Assembly (NCBI GenBank): GCA_002391625.1
Contig: DGFJ01000041.1
Coordinates: 88,567 to 152,566 of the forward strand
Origin: Ruminococcaceae bacterium UBA3903
GTDB taxonomy: Bacteria; Bacillota; Clostridia; Oscillospirales; Acutalibacteraceae
DNA: 64,000 nt
Direction: 5' to 3'
Shown here: positions 34,944-43,806 of the stretch, piece after piece
How the letters are laid out: every line of letters starts with the position of its first letter
Position numbering within the stretch: the first letter of the stretch is position 1
Notes under the pieces: model-generated
Told to the model about the DNA's origin: nothing
Databases searched by the model: none
Seen by the model: only the letters and a program-made list of their open reading frames with translations
Made by a program: the position numbers and the translations under genes

Positions 34944-36854
34944 TTAATAATATAGTAATGATGCGGTATAGTTTGGTCTGTAAAAACCGTTTATCCTGTT
35001 ATCATCAATATTGTAAACACGTCGCATTACTGTTGTATTGTCGTTGCTGTTATTGTTAATGTCAGCAGACGCATTACCCTCTATAGTTATTATCTGCTTA
35101 TCCGTTACACTAATAACAATACCAACATGGTCAGAGTAATATTTGTCCTCGCCAGGATAGCTGCCAAGCTCATTCCAACAAAATGTGATAATATCACCCA
35201 CTCTTGGAGTATTGCCACCCTCATACCACTTGCCCAAGCCGTTTGCAACCCCTTCTCTGGCAAAACAGCCGGCACCATCTGTATGTGGTATTAGGACATC
35301 CACTGAGATTGGTGTATTATCAGCACACCAGCTGACAAAAACTGCACACCATGGTACTTCACTGGCGTAATAACCATAAAACCAATTTCGATACTTTTTG
35401 GGTCCATTGCCAAGCTGTGAAAAAGCTACGTCAGATAACTCCATAGACAGAACATTAATTTTACAGGTGGCTGATGCACCGTTGTATGTAAATACTGTTA
35501 CTGTTGCGGTACCAATGTTTTTTGCAATAACTTTTCCAGTGTATTTATCAACTGATACAATATTTTCATTGCTGCTGGTGAAATAATAATACCAAGCATA
35601 ACAATCATTAGGTACAGACATTTTAAGGTCGTAATAATTACCTATTATTAAGTCCATTTTAGCAGCATTTAATGATACACTGGAAGGTGCTTTTTTTACG
35701 GTGACAGTACAGCTGTCAATATTTCCATTTGGTAAAACTGCGGTGATAATGGCAGTGCCAACACCCTTGCTTACAACAATGCCCTTGCCATCAGCTGGTG
35801 AAACAGTTGCTACGTTTTCATCGCTGCTTAGCCATGTTACGTTAGTGCTGGAGGTGTTGCTAATCGTTGTCAATAAGCCATAGCTTTCCGAAGTACCTAG
35901 AGTTAGGGTAGAACGGTTTAGCTGTATTGAGCCAATGAAAACAGTAACATTACAGCTGGCTGTCTTACCGTTATATGTGGTAGCAGTAATTGCTACAGTA
36001 CCATCACCTTGACCTGTTATCAAACCGTTTTTATCTACGCTGGCTATGGCTTCATTAGATGATTGATATATAATTTCACCCTTGTAGCAATCCTCTGGAA
36101 CAGTAGCTGTTAGTTGAAAGGTTTGATTTTTATCCAATGTTATGTTGGCTTCGTTTAATGTTACCGATGTAGGAGCTTTTCTAACAGTTACCGTACAGCG
36201 GCTATTAATTCCGTTGTCGGTGGAAACGGTTATAATAGCTTCACCTGCTGATATGGCAGTTATGTTACCATTATCATCCACGTCCGCTACTGCAGGAGCA
36301 GATGAACTCCACTGTAGCGTATAAATAGCTGTTGACGGTGTAACAGATGCTCTTAAGACATAATTTTCGCCAGGCTGTAGGCATATAGCACTATTGTTAA
36401 GCTCTATTTTATGTGGTATTAATGCTTCTTTTTCAGCGTTGTACGGTAGCTCGCTAATTATAAATGCAATGTACTGCTGTATAAGCACAGCATCCTTCAT
36501 TGTTATATCACCAGCGTTATCTACATTACAAAAAGTCTGCTGTTCCTGTGTTAGTGTTAATTGATGTGCTATGTGTTTTTGTACAAGTATTACGTCTGCC
36601 ATGGTTACATTGCCATCGCTGTTAGCATCGCCGTATATTGTTATTGGCGGAGTAGTTAATGGTTCTGTGGAAATAGGTGCGGTTGTTGTTTCTGTTGCTG
36701 TGGTAGTAGGGCTTGTAGGTACTGTAGATTGGGTTGGGGATGTAGGAACAACGTTATCTGTGCTTTCATCTGTTGCAAACGCAACCGTAGGTACCATAAT
36801 ACAAAGTGATAGCAGTAAAGCAGTGAATGCTGTTAAAAATACATGCTTTTTCAT
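34944..36854 (-). CDS. Secreted dockerin-Big2-CHAP protein
   Basis: Predicted exported wall-active protein of 636 residues. Signal peptide to about residue 27 (cut near VAFA), a Pro/Thr linker (28-70), a type I-like dockerin (73-138) with two Ca2+ loops GDANSDGNVTMADVILVQKH and VDNAGDITMKDAVLIQQY, four Ig-like Big2 domains (about 150-470), and a C-terminal CHAP amidase/endopeptidase domain with Cys in VPWCAVFVSWC and His in YSDHVGIV. A dockerin should dock onto a cohesin-bearing scaffold; none is in the window. The combination suggests a peptidoglycan hydrolase attached to a surface protein complex. Confidence 0.88.
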   Translation of the reverse strand: MKKHVFLTAFTALLLSLCIMVPTVAFATDESTDNVVPTSPTQSTVPTSPTTTATETTTAPISTEPLTTPPITIYGDANSDGNVTMADVILVQKHIAHQLTLTQEQQTFCNVDNAGDITMKDAVLIQQYIAFIISELPYNAEKEALIPHKIELNNSAICLQPGENYVLRASVTPSTAIYTLQWSSSAPAVADVDDNGNITAISAGEAIITVSTDNGINSRCTVTVRKAPTSVTLNEANITLDKNQTFQLTATVPEDCYKGEIIYQSSNEAIASVDKNGLITGQGDGTVAITATTYNGKTASCNVTVFIGSIQLNRSTLTLGTSESYGLLTTISNTSSTNVTWLSSDENVATVSPADGKGIVVSKGVGTAIITAVLPNGNIDSCTVTVKKAPSSVSLNAAKMDLIIGNYYDLKMSVPNDCYAWYYYFTSSNENIVSVDKYTGKVIAKNIGTATVTVFTYNGASATCKINVLSMELSDVAFSQLGNGPKKYRNWFYGYYASEVPWCAVFVSWCADNTPISVDVLIPHTDGAGCFAREGVANGLGKWYEGGNTPRVGDIITFCWNELGSYPGEDKYYSDHVGIVISVTDKQIITIEGNASADINNNSNDNTTVMRRVYNIDDNRINGFYRPNYTASLLYY

Positions 36855-37083
36855 TTAGTAGTTCTCCTCCTTAATTAGTTATTATGTAGTAAATTTTACA
36901 TAATATATTTACACACATTATACCATTTATGCTATTGTTTAACAATACTATTGTGTTAAATTGTAATGAGAAATATTTGAGCAGGTGTAAGTCTTGTATC
37001 GTTGTTTTAGTAATGTTAATAAATTTAGCCATGGTTCAGTATAATTTAATTGCTATTTATTTACATATTTTATATGATTGTCA

Positions 37084-37112
37084 TTGCCTTTTTTGCTGTT
37101 GTAAAGTATAAT
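37084..37112 (+). promoter_or_regulatory. Promoter of the 37159 gene
   Basis: -35 TTGCCT (37084-37089) and -10 TATAAT (37107-37112), 17-bp spacing. The remaining gap 36,855-37,083 is AT-rich, with no clear reverse promoter recognised. Confidence 0.75.
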
Positions 37113-37158
37113 TTATATATCATATATTCGTACCACATATTCATTTTGGAGGGTAATT

Positions 37159-38292
37159 ATGGATAGAAATTCAAACGGTATATCCTTAGGTGCAAAAATT
37201 AATTTTATGTTTAAGAATAAGCTGTCATTATGGCAAAAAGTATTAATAGTAGGCGGCAGCATTTTAGTAGTATCAGTGGCAATACTAATTGCAATAATTG
37301 CAATTATAAATTCATTTTCAATACAAAGCATTACTCCTGTAGATGTTACACAGATAAACTATAATAACTATTCCAATAGTCTGTATGGAGAATTTAATGG
37401 TTCTATTGACTGTGATGAAAACGGAAAAATCTATGTACAGGAACCAGTATCAAAAAATGTTTCCTGTTTATCTGACAATACATTGTTCGCTGAGAATGTT
37501 GGTTTACCATTTCAGATTTTTAACAACAGTGTTTATTTTATACGTCACGCAGAGGAAGCTAACGATTGTAAAATGTATTGCCAAAAAAGTGATGGCACGA
37601 TTGAGTCTGCTGTAAGAGATAACGTTCGCTCCTTTGTAGTTTGTGACGATGGCATACTGTATCTAACAGCTTACAAAATGCAGGATGGCAGGCTTAGCTA
37701 TAATCTGGCATTTAACTCAGCTGCTGAAGATGAAATGCAGATGGTTGGTAATGATGTTATATGGTTCATATATTGTGAGGATTATGTATATTATATTGAT
37801 GACAGCTATAATGTTCATAGCTCTCAATTATCAACAGAGAAGAAAAACATCTTGGGCAAGCTGTCAGAGCTAAAATATGACAGCACCACTATAATTGGTC
37901 AAAAGATTGGCAACATGCTTCTAATAGGCTCCAGCGTTAGAGATGAGTTACAGACATTTAATTTAGAAACAGGTGAAGTCAACCAGCTGGCACCAGATTC
38001 TATGTATTCTCAAACAGCTATGATTAGCGATGGAGAAAACACATATATTTCCTTTCATGCATTTACATATAATCAGTCCAAAAACAATGACGAAAATCAG
38101 CTAAAAGTATTTTCAAACAACAGCATAAATGGCTTGTGGAAAATTAATATTGAAACAGGTATAAAGGAGAAAATATCTGATACCTGTTTTTCAGAGCTTC
38201 ATATGTATGATAAAAACTCAATTTTTGGTGTTAGTACAAATAATATTTATCAAATTAACACAGCTACCAAGGCTCAAAAAAGAATAGCATAG
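37159..38292 (+). CDS. Hypothetical membrane-anchored beta-rich protein
   Basis: Not assigned to a named function. It has 377 residues: about 27 basic N-terminal residues, one membrane helix (28-52), then a beta-rich extracellular region with repeated short strands such as YCQKSDGTIESAV, VYYIDDSYNVHSS and LWKINIETGIKEK that resemble the repeats of propeller-like DUF5050 proteins. A GGAGGG ribosome site and its own promoter make it a single-gene unit. It is probably a surface sensor or binding protein. Confidence 0.75.
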   Translation: MDRNSNGISLGAKINFMFKNKLSLWQKVLIVGGSILVVSVAILIAIIAIINSFSIQSITPVDVTQINYNNYSNSLYGEFNGSIDCDENGKIYVQEPVSKNVSCLSDNTLFAENVGLPFQIFNNSVYFIRHAEEANDCKMYCQKSDGTIESAVRDNVRSFVVCDDGILYLTAYKMQDGRLSYNLAFNSAAEDEMQMVGNDVIWFIYCEDYVYYIDDSYNVHSSQLSTEKKNILGKLSELKYDSTTIIGQKIGNMLLIGSSVRDELQTFNLETGEVNQLAPDSMYSQTAMISDGENTYISFHAFTYNQSKNNDENQLKVFSNNSINGLWKINIETGIKEKISDTCFSELHMYDKNSIFGVSTNNIYQINTATKAQKRIA

Positions 38293-38535
38293 GTTTATTA
38301 TTTGGTGTATATTTTTGCTAGGCAGTGGGCTTTAAAATTAACAAAGTAAATTATATTAAAAGGATAATATTTTAATTGTACTTAACAAGCTTTTATGAAT
38401 TTACAAGGAAGGTTTAAATTTATTACGCTATGTAGTAGCCTGTTTATCAACGCTTTTATTTTTTAAGTATCACTTATTAATTAAATAAAACGAATTCACT
38501 GCACTAATAACATAAGACTAAAACAAAACACTTTT

Positions 38536-38569
38536 AGCACTGTGTAGGTTTTACATAGTGCTATTTTTA
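38536..38569 (+). terminator. Intrinsic terminator
   Basis: TAGCACTGTGTA (38536-38547) pairs with TACATAGTGCTA (38553-38564) over 12 bp with one G-U, followed by TTTTT. It is 250 bp after the upstream gene. The 38,293-38,535 stretch shows no ORF or known RNA. Confidence 0.85.
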
Positions 38570-38628
38570 ACCCCAAAATTTGCATAGGGCATTAATACTT
38601 TGCCTAGCATATGTTGGATTACAGCTCG

Positions 38629-38657
38629 TTGACAAGCACTATATATAGTGGTATAAT
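38629..38657 (+). promoter_or_regulatory. nrdJ promoter containing an NrdR box
   Basis: -35 TTGACA (38629-38634), 17-bp spacer, -10 TATAAT (38652-38657). The spacer holds the perfect palindrome CACTATATATAGTG (38637-38650), matching the NrdR box consensus. A degenerate second box (AGCATATGTT, centred near 38610) lies about three helical turns upstream, as NrdR sites usually occur in pairs. NrdR represses ribonucleotide reductase genes when dATP is plentiful. Confidence 0.85.
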
Positions 38658-38696
38658 CTCTTCGTTACACTAATAACACATAGCGGAGGTTGTATT

Positions 38697-40994
38697 ATGG
38701 CTATTGAAGAAATAGGAAAAAACGCACTTACAGTGCTGGAAAAAAGATATTTAGCAAAAAATGATCAGGGAGAATTAATTGAAGATGTAGCTGGAATGTT
38801 TCATAGAGTTGCCACTGCGGTTGCTTTGGCTGATAAAAATTATGATGAAAAGGCTGACTTGGAAAAACTAGGCAATGAATTTTATGGGATGATGACAGAC
38901 CTAAGGTTTTTGCCAAATTCACCAACCCTTATGAACGCAGGCCGACAGCTGGGTCAGCTGTCGGCTTGCTTTGTATTGCCTGTTGAGGACAGTATGGAGA
39001 AAATTTTTGATTCTGTTAAAAACGCTGCCCTTGTTCATAAATCTGGTGGTGGCACAGGCTTTTCTTTTTCTCGTATTCGACAAAAGGGTTCAGCAGTAAA
39101 ATCAACAGGTGGCGTTGCCAGTGGCCCCGTCAGCTTTATGAAGGTTTTTAATGCAGCCACAGAGGCGGTTAAGCAAGGTGGTACTCGTCGTGGTGCTAAT
39201 ATGGGTGTGCTGCGTATAGATCATCCAGATATATTAGAGTTTACTAATTGTAAGGCGGATAATGCTGATATTACAAACTTTAACATCAGCGTTGGTATTA
39301 CTGAAGCTTTTATGCAGGCAGTAGAATCTAACAGTGACTATGACTTAATTGATCCTAAAACTAAACAGCCTGTTGGTAAGCTTAGCGCTAAAAAGGTTTA
39401 CAGTATGATTGTTGATTCTGCGTGGAGAAATGGTGAACCAGGCATAGTGTTTTTAGATAGATTAAATCGGGACAACGTTATTCCTACACAGGGTGAAATT
39501 GAAAGTACCAATCCATGTGGTGAGCAACCATTATTACCATATGAAAGCTGTAATCTAGGCTCTATAAATCTGGTGAAAATGTTAAAGAAAACAAAAGATG
39601 GTTATGATTTTGATTTTATGTTGCTTGGTAAAACAGTTGAACAGGCAGTCCATTTTTTGGATAATGTTATAGATGTTAATAATTATCCACTGGAAAAAAT
39701 ATCAGAGGTTACACGGGCATCTCGCAAAATCGGATTAGGGGTAATGGGCTGGGCTGATTCTCTGTTAATGCTGGGGATTCCTTATAATTCTGAAAAGGGA
39801 ATAAGGCTTGCTGAAAAGGTTATGAATTATATTAATAATACTGGTCACGCAGCCAGCGTCAGCCTTGCAAAGGTGCGTGGTATGTTCCCACTGTTTTCTG
39901 TCAGCACATTAAAGGATGGGGAGGAGCTACGCAATGCCACCATAACGACCATTGCACCAACAGGCACGCTGTCAATGATAGGCGGCTGCTCGTCAGGTGT
40001 AGAGCCAGTATTTGCCTATGTCTATATCCGTAATATAATGGACGGTACAGAGATGCTGGAGGTTAATCCTATCCTTATGAGAAAGCTTAAGGAGATTGGA
40101 ATATATAGTGAGGAATTAATGAAAAAAATAGCTGCTGATGGAACGGTAGCACATTGCAAGGAAATACCCGAAGAAATACGCAGGGTATTTGTGTGTGCCC
40201 ATGACATATCACCTGTTTACCATATTAAGATGCAGGCGGCTTTTCAGCATTTCACCGATAACGCAGTATCAAAAACGGTGAATTTTTCTAAAAATGCTGC
40301 CAGAGAAGATGTTAGTGATGTTTATATGTTGGCATACAAGCAGGGCTGTAAGGGTGTTACTATTTATCGTGATGGCAGCCGTGATTCTCAGGTATTAAAT
40401 ATAGGCGAGGTAAAGGGTAAGGCTGATGACTACAAAGGGAGGATGGCTGTTCAGCAAAGAATAGAACCTCGTCCACGTCCCGCTGTAACACGTGGCTTTA
40501 CAGAAAAAATGAACATTGGCTGCGGTACTTTATATGTCACTGCCAACTATGATGAAAATGGAATTTGTGAGGTATTTACCAGCACAGGCAAAGCGGGTGG
40601 TTGTCCAAGCCAAAGTGAGGCTACTGCTAGGTTAGCATCCATCGCATTACGCAGCGGTATTTCAGTTAAGGAGGTGTACGACCAGCTTAAGGGTATTCGC
40701 TGCCCATCAACTATACGTCAAAATGGTATGAGCTGTACATCTTGTCCTGATGCTATAGCAAGGGTTATTATGAAGGTATCTGAATTTATTGAAAATCAGG
40801 AAGACGATAATTCGGTTCAAACCATACCAGAGCCGTTTGCTGGTGACAGCGGTAATAAAAAATCTGCCGCACAAAAAATTGAAGTACCCTCATCATCAGG
40901 GGAAATTCACACTTGTCCAGAATGTGGCAGTGCGGTAGAACACGAGGGCGGTTGTGTGATTTGCAGGAACTGCGGTTTTTCTAAGTGCGGATAA
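38697..40994 (+). CDS. nrdJ: Adenosylcobalamin-dependent (class II) ribonucleotide reductase
   Basis: Makes deoxyribonucleotides with a B12-generated radical, so it works with or without oxygen. Of 765 residues, key blocks are PNSPTLMNAG, the substrate region SGGGTGFSFSRIRQKGS, NPCGEQPLLPYESCNLGSIN with the thiyl Cys, and APTGTLSMIGGCSSG. The C-terminus ends with a Cys-rich zinc-ribbon-like tail (CPECG...CRNCGFSKCG) that re-reduces the active site. A GGAGG ribosome site and an NrdR-controlled promoter precede it. Confidence 0.95.
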   Translation: MAIEEIGKNALTVLEKRYLAKNDQGELIEDVAGMFHRVATAVALADKNYDEKADLEKLGNEFYGMMTDLRFLPNSPTLMNAGRQLGQLSACFVLPVEDSMEKIFDSVKNAALVHKSGGGTGFSFSRIRQKGSAVKSTGGVASGPVSFMKVFNAATEAVKQGGTRRGANMGVLRIDHPDILEFTNCKADNADITNFNISVGITEAFMQAVESNSDYDLIDPKTKQPVGKLSAKKVYSMIVDSAWRNGEPGIVFLDRLNRDNVIPTQGEIESTNPCGEQPLLPYESCNLGSINLVKMLKKTKDGYDFDFMLLGKTVEQAVHFLDNVIDVNNYPLEKISEVTRASRKIGLGVMGWADSLLMLGIPYNSEKGIRLAEKVMNYINNTGHAASVSLAKVRGMFPLFSVSTLKDGEELRNATITTIAPTGTLSMIGGCSSGVEPVFAYVYIRNIMDGTEMLEVNPILMRKLKEIGIYSEELMKKIAADGTVAHCKEIPEEIRRVFVCAHDISPVYHIKMQAAFQHFTDNAVSKTVNFSKNAAREDVSDVYMLAYKQGCKGVTIYRDGSRDSQVLNIGEVKGKADDYKGRMAVQQRIEPRPRPAVTRGFTEKMNIGCGTLYVTANYDENGICEVFTSTGKAGGCPSQSEATARLASIALRSGISVKEVYDQLKGIRCPSTIRQNGMSCTSCPDAIARVIMKVSEFIENQEDDNSVQTIPEPFAGDSGNKKSAAQKIEVPSSSGEIHTCPECGSAVEHEGGCVICRNCGFSKCG

Positions 40995-41072
40995 AACCCT
41001 ATTGGTGTATTTGGTAATTGTGGTAAATTATCTATAGCTCAATATGACATATGTCAGAAATGGAGGCCTGTT

Positions 41073-41447
41073 ATGCCACGTTTACAGAAGAAAAGATATG
41101 TTTGCTGTATGCCAAAAAATAATTGCTTTGCACCTGTTGACAATAGTTCTGAAGATACCGTTGTGATGACCTTGGATGAGTACGAAGCCATTAGACTGAT
41201 AGATCTGGAGAAATACACACAGGAGGATTGTGCTGTACAGATGCATATTGCTCGTACTACTGTGCAGGGTGTATATAATAAAGCACGAGGCAAGATAGCT
41301 GATGCTCTAGTAAACAGTAAAAAACTGGTTATCGCTGGTGGCAATTATATTTTATGCAAAAGATATGGTAACAATTGTGGACGAGGCTGTAAAAGGCATT
41401 GCCATAAACATCAATGCGACAAAACAAATTTGGAGGAACACAAATGA
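41073..41447 (+). CDS. DUF134-family HTH protein
   Basis: A 124-residue DNA-binding-like protein. PRLQKKRYVCCMP at the start and the sigma-like helix-turn-helix around residues 30-80 (LDEYEAIRLIDLEKYTQEDC, then MHIARTTVQGVYNKAR) are diagnostic of DUF134. The C-terminus is rich in Cys and His (CGRGCKRHCHKHQC). It overlaps the next gene by 4 bp. DUF134 proteins are usually paired with NifX/NifB-like iron-molybdenum cluster domain proteins, exactly as here. Probably a metal- or Fe-S-responsive regulator, by inference. Confidence 0.88.
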   Translation: MPRLQKKRYVCCMPKNNCFAPVDNSSEDTVVMTLDEYEAIRLIDLEKYTQEDCAVQMHIARTTVQGVYNKARGKIADALVNSKKLVIAGGNYILCKRYGNNCGRGCKRHCHKHQCDKTNLEEHK

Positions 41448-41845
41448 AAATTGCAGTAACCTATGAAAACGGAGAAATATTTCAGCATTTTGGACACTCG
41501 GAGCAATTCAAAATCTATACGGTAGAAAATAACTCTATTGTTGACAGTAAGGTTATTAATACCATGGGTAGCGGTCATGGTGCTTTAGCTGGCTTTTTAA
41601 TGCAAAATCAGGTTAATGTATTGATATGTGGTGGTATCGGTGCTGGTGCCAAAACAGCCTTAGCACAGGCGGGCATACAGCTGTATGGTGGGGCAACAGG
41701 CAACGCTGATATTGCAGTGCAGGGCCTATTAAATGGTACTATTTCATACAATCCTAATGTTATGTGTAATCACCATGACATGGAAAACGGTAACCATACA
41801 TGTGGATCACATGGTTGTGGTAATAATAAGTGCGGTGAGAATTAA
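41444..41845 (+). CDS. Dinitrogenase iron-molybdenum cofactor (NifX-like) domain protein
   Basis: A 133-residue single-domain member of the NifB/NifX cluster-binding family. The start MKIAVTYENGEIFQHFGHSE and the GGIGAGAKTALAQAGIQLYGG block are characteristic. The C-terminal tail is His/Cys-rich (NHHDMENGNHTCGSHGCG) and may bind metal. TTGGAGGA precedes ATG 41444, favouring it over the in-frame ATG 41414. No nitrogenase genes are present. It probably handles an Fe-S cluster or metal in another process. Confidence 0.88.
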   Translation: MKIAVTYENGEIFQHFGHSEQFKIYTVENNSIVDSKVINTMGSGHGALAGFLMQNQVNVLICGGIGAGAKTALAQAGIQLYGGATGNADIAVQGLLNGTISYNPNVMCNHHDMENGNHTCGSHGCGNNKCGEN

Positions 41846-41854
41846 TGGTTCTAC

Positions 41855-41993
41855 ACTAAATGCTTGGGCAAAAAACAAACCTTGGAAAATATCAAGTTTC
41901 CTCATCAAAACTTTAGCAGATTAAAATAAGCTATAGCTTAATACTGCCACTTGAATATCAATTTCATTTTAAGATTACCCAAACTATTCACAA
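41855..41993 (-). repeat. Dispersed hairpin repeat, copy C
   Basis: Starts 10 bp after the NifX-like gene with ACTAAATGCTTGGGCA, contains the central AGCTTAATACTGCCACTTG and ends with GATTACCCAAACTATTCACA plus AGAGCTTC. The arms of its central hairpin have decayed compared with copy B. Same family as 13,014, 24,864 and 63,977. Confidence 0.75.
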
Positions 41994-42030
41994 AGAGCTT
42001 CATTAAGATTAATAAAATATTAAAAATAAA

Positions 42031-42059
42031 ATGGCTGCTTCCGTTATGAAAGCAGCCAT
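42031..42059 (-). terminator. Terminator after gdhA, likely bidirectional
   Basis: ATGGCTGCTT and AAGCAGCCAT form a 10-bp perfect stem. On the reverse strand TTTATTTTTA follows, so it ends gdhA; it may also stop forward transcripts. Confidence 0.85.
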
Positions 42060-42092
42060 TAAAATTTGGAATAATATCAGTAGTATGATTTA

Positions 42093-43424
42093 TCAGATTA
42101 CACCTTGAGCAATCATCGCATCTGCAACTTTTTCAAAACCAGCAATATTAGCACCTACAACGTAGTTACCCTCAAAGCCGTATTTCTTAGCAGCTGTAGA
42201 CATTTGGTTGAAGATGTTAACCATGATACCCTGTAGCTTAACGTCAACCTCTTCAAATGTCCATGATAGACGCATTGAGTTTTGGCTCATCTCTAAGGCA
42301 GAGGTAGCAACGCCACCAGCGTTAGCAGCCTTACCAGGGGCGAACATAACGCCATTTTCCTGTAATAGGTGAGTAGCCTCTAGTGTGGTAGGCATATTAG
42401 CACCCTCAGCTACAGCGATAACGCCATTTGCAACCAAACGCTTAGCATCGTCAATCAGCAACTCGTTCTGTGTAGCACAAGGTAGAGCAACGTCACATTT
42501 AACAGACCAGTCAAATTTACCCTCATGATACTCAGAGCTTGGACGGAATGCTTTGTACTCAGTTAAACGCTGTCTTTTAACTTCTTTAATTTCTTTGATA
42601 GCGTTTAGGTCGATACCTTCAGAGTCGTAAATCCAACCTGTAGAATCAGACAATGTAACAACCTTAGCACCTAGCTGTGTTGCTTTCTCTGTAGCATAAA
42701 TAGCAACGTTACCAGCACCGGAAATACAAACTGTTTTGCCAGCAATGTCACTGCCGTTTTGTTTTAGCATTTCTTCTGTTAAGTAAAGCAGACCGTAACC
42801 TGTAGCCTCTGTTCTTGCCAAAGAACCGCCAAATTGCAGACCCTTACCTGTTAGGACGCCTTCATATACGTTTCTGATTTTTTTATATTGACCAAACATA
42901 TAGCCAATTTCACGAGCACCAGTACCGATGTCACCAGCAGGTACGTCTGTGTCAGCACCAATATATTTGCAAAGCTCTGTCATAAAGCTCTGGCAGAATG
43001 CCATTACCTCGTTGTCGCTTTTACCCTTAGGATTAAAGTCAGAGCCACCCTTACCGCCACCGATTGGCAGACCGGTTAGAGAGTTCTTAAAAATTTGCTC
43101 AAAGCCTAAGAATTTAATAACGCCTAGGTTTACAGATGGGTGCAGTCTAAGACCACCCTTATAAGGTCCGATAGCACTGTTAAATTGTACACGGTAACCA
43201 CGGTTAACCTGTACCTTACCATTGTCATCTACCCATGGTACTCTGAACATTATAACTCTTTCAGGCTCTGTAAGTCTTTCCAGAATTGCGTTTTCTTGAT
43301 ATTTAGAGTTCTGCTCAAAAACAGGCTCTAAAGATGTTAAAACCTCTGTAGCAGCTTGAATAAATTCAGGCTCATTTGAATTTTTTGCTTTTAGTATTTC
43401 TAATTGTTCACTAACATAAGACAT
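42093..43424 (-). CDS. gdhA: NADP-type glutamate dehydrogenase
   Basis: Interconverts 2-oxoglutarate plus ammonia and glutamate. Of 443 residues, the active-site block LPIGGGKGGSDFNPKG has the catalytic Lys125, and the Rossmann region is VCISGAGNVAIYATEKA. The length and sequence fit the hexameric GDH I family, usually NADPH-dependent and biosynthetic; the cofactor is inferred from the family. A strong AAGGAGG site lies upstream. The leader carries a terminator-like hairpin, so expression is probably attenuated. Confidence 0.95.
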   Translation of the reverse strand: MSYVSEQLEILKAKNSNEPEFIQAATEVLTSLEPVFEQNSKYQENAILERLTEPERVIMFRVPWVDDNGKVQVNRGYRVQFNSAIGPYKGGLRLHPSVNLGVIKFLGFEQIFKNSLTGLPIGGGKGGSDFNPKGKSDNEVMAFCQSFMTELCKYIGADTDVPAGDIGTGAREIGYMFGQYKKIRNVYEGVLTGKGLQFGGSLARTEATGYGLLYLTEEMLKQNGSDIAGKTVCISGAGNVAIYATEKATQLGAKVVTLSDSTGWIYDSEGIDLNAIKEIKEVKRQRLTEYKAFRPSSEYHEGKFDWSVKCDVALPCATQNELLIDDAKRLVANGVIAVAEGANMPTTLEATHLLQENGVMFAPGKAANAGGVATSALEMSQNSMRLSWTFEEVDVKLQGIMVNIFNQMSTAAKKYGFEGNYVVGANIAGFEKVADAMIAQGVI

Positions 43425-43454
43425 GAAATACTACCTCCTTATTCCTTTTATTAT

Positions 43455-43495
43455 AATAAAAAATACATCTACAACAGGAAAACTGTCGCAGATGT
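43455..43495 (-). terminator. Terminator-like hairpin in the gdhA leader (attenuator candidate)
   Basis: On the reverse strand ACATCTGCGACAG and CTGTTGTAGATGT pair over 13 bp (two G-U) with loop TTTTC, followed by ATTTTTTATT, only about 30 bp upstream of the gdhA start. Upstream CTGTC (43513-43517 region) could pair with GACAG of the first arm and prevent the hairpin. No known riboswitch consensus was recognised in the leader. Confidence 0.7.
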
Positions 43496-43725
43496 ACTAC
43501 GCTTCAATTAGACAGCCCCGTTGCTGACCCTGTAATAATAACATAAATATTACCAAAATGCAATATATATAAGCTGTTTCTTGCAAAAAAATCATTTTTT
43601 TACATTTTAGTCATATTTTATTTGTAAAATTGCAACTTTCAGTAACGACTATTTCAATTTTAGGAAAAAAGCATAGGAAAAATAGCACAAAAAGCTTTGA
43701 TTATGAAAAAATATGTATTAAACTG

Positions 43726-43754
43726 TTGCTAATATTATAAGATTAGTTTATAAT
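43726..43754 (+). promoter_or_regulatory. Promoter of the purine cluster
   Basis: -35 TTGCTA (43726-43731) and -10 TATAAT (43749-43754), 17-bp spacing, about 50 bp before purC. No purine riboswitch core is seen between promoter and start. The divergent gap 43,496-43,725 is AT-rich with no other feature recognised. Confidence 0.8.
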
Positions 43755-43806
43755 ATACTATGGTTTTGTGTTTAACTTTACAAACATTTTAAGGAGGCTT
43801 TTTTTC

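Noticed and set aside
38293..38696. Cobalamin riboswitch before the B12-dependent reductase
   Set aside because: No GCCACTG B12-box or related core in the 400-bp gap; the NrdR box accounts for control.
43600..43806. Purine riboswitch before purC
   Set aside because: No paired P2/P3 loops or conserved junction bases between promoter and start codon.
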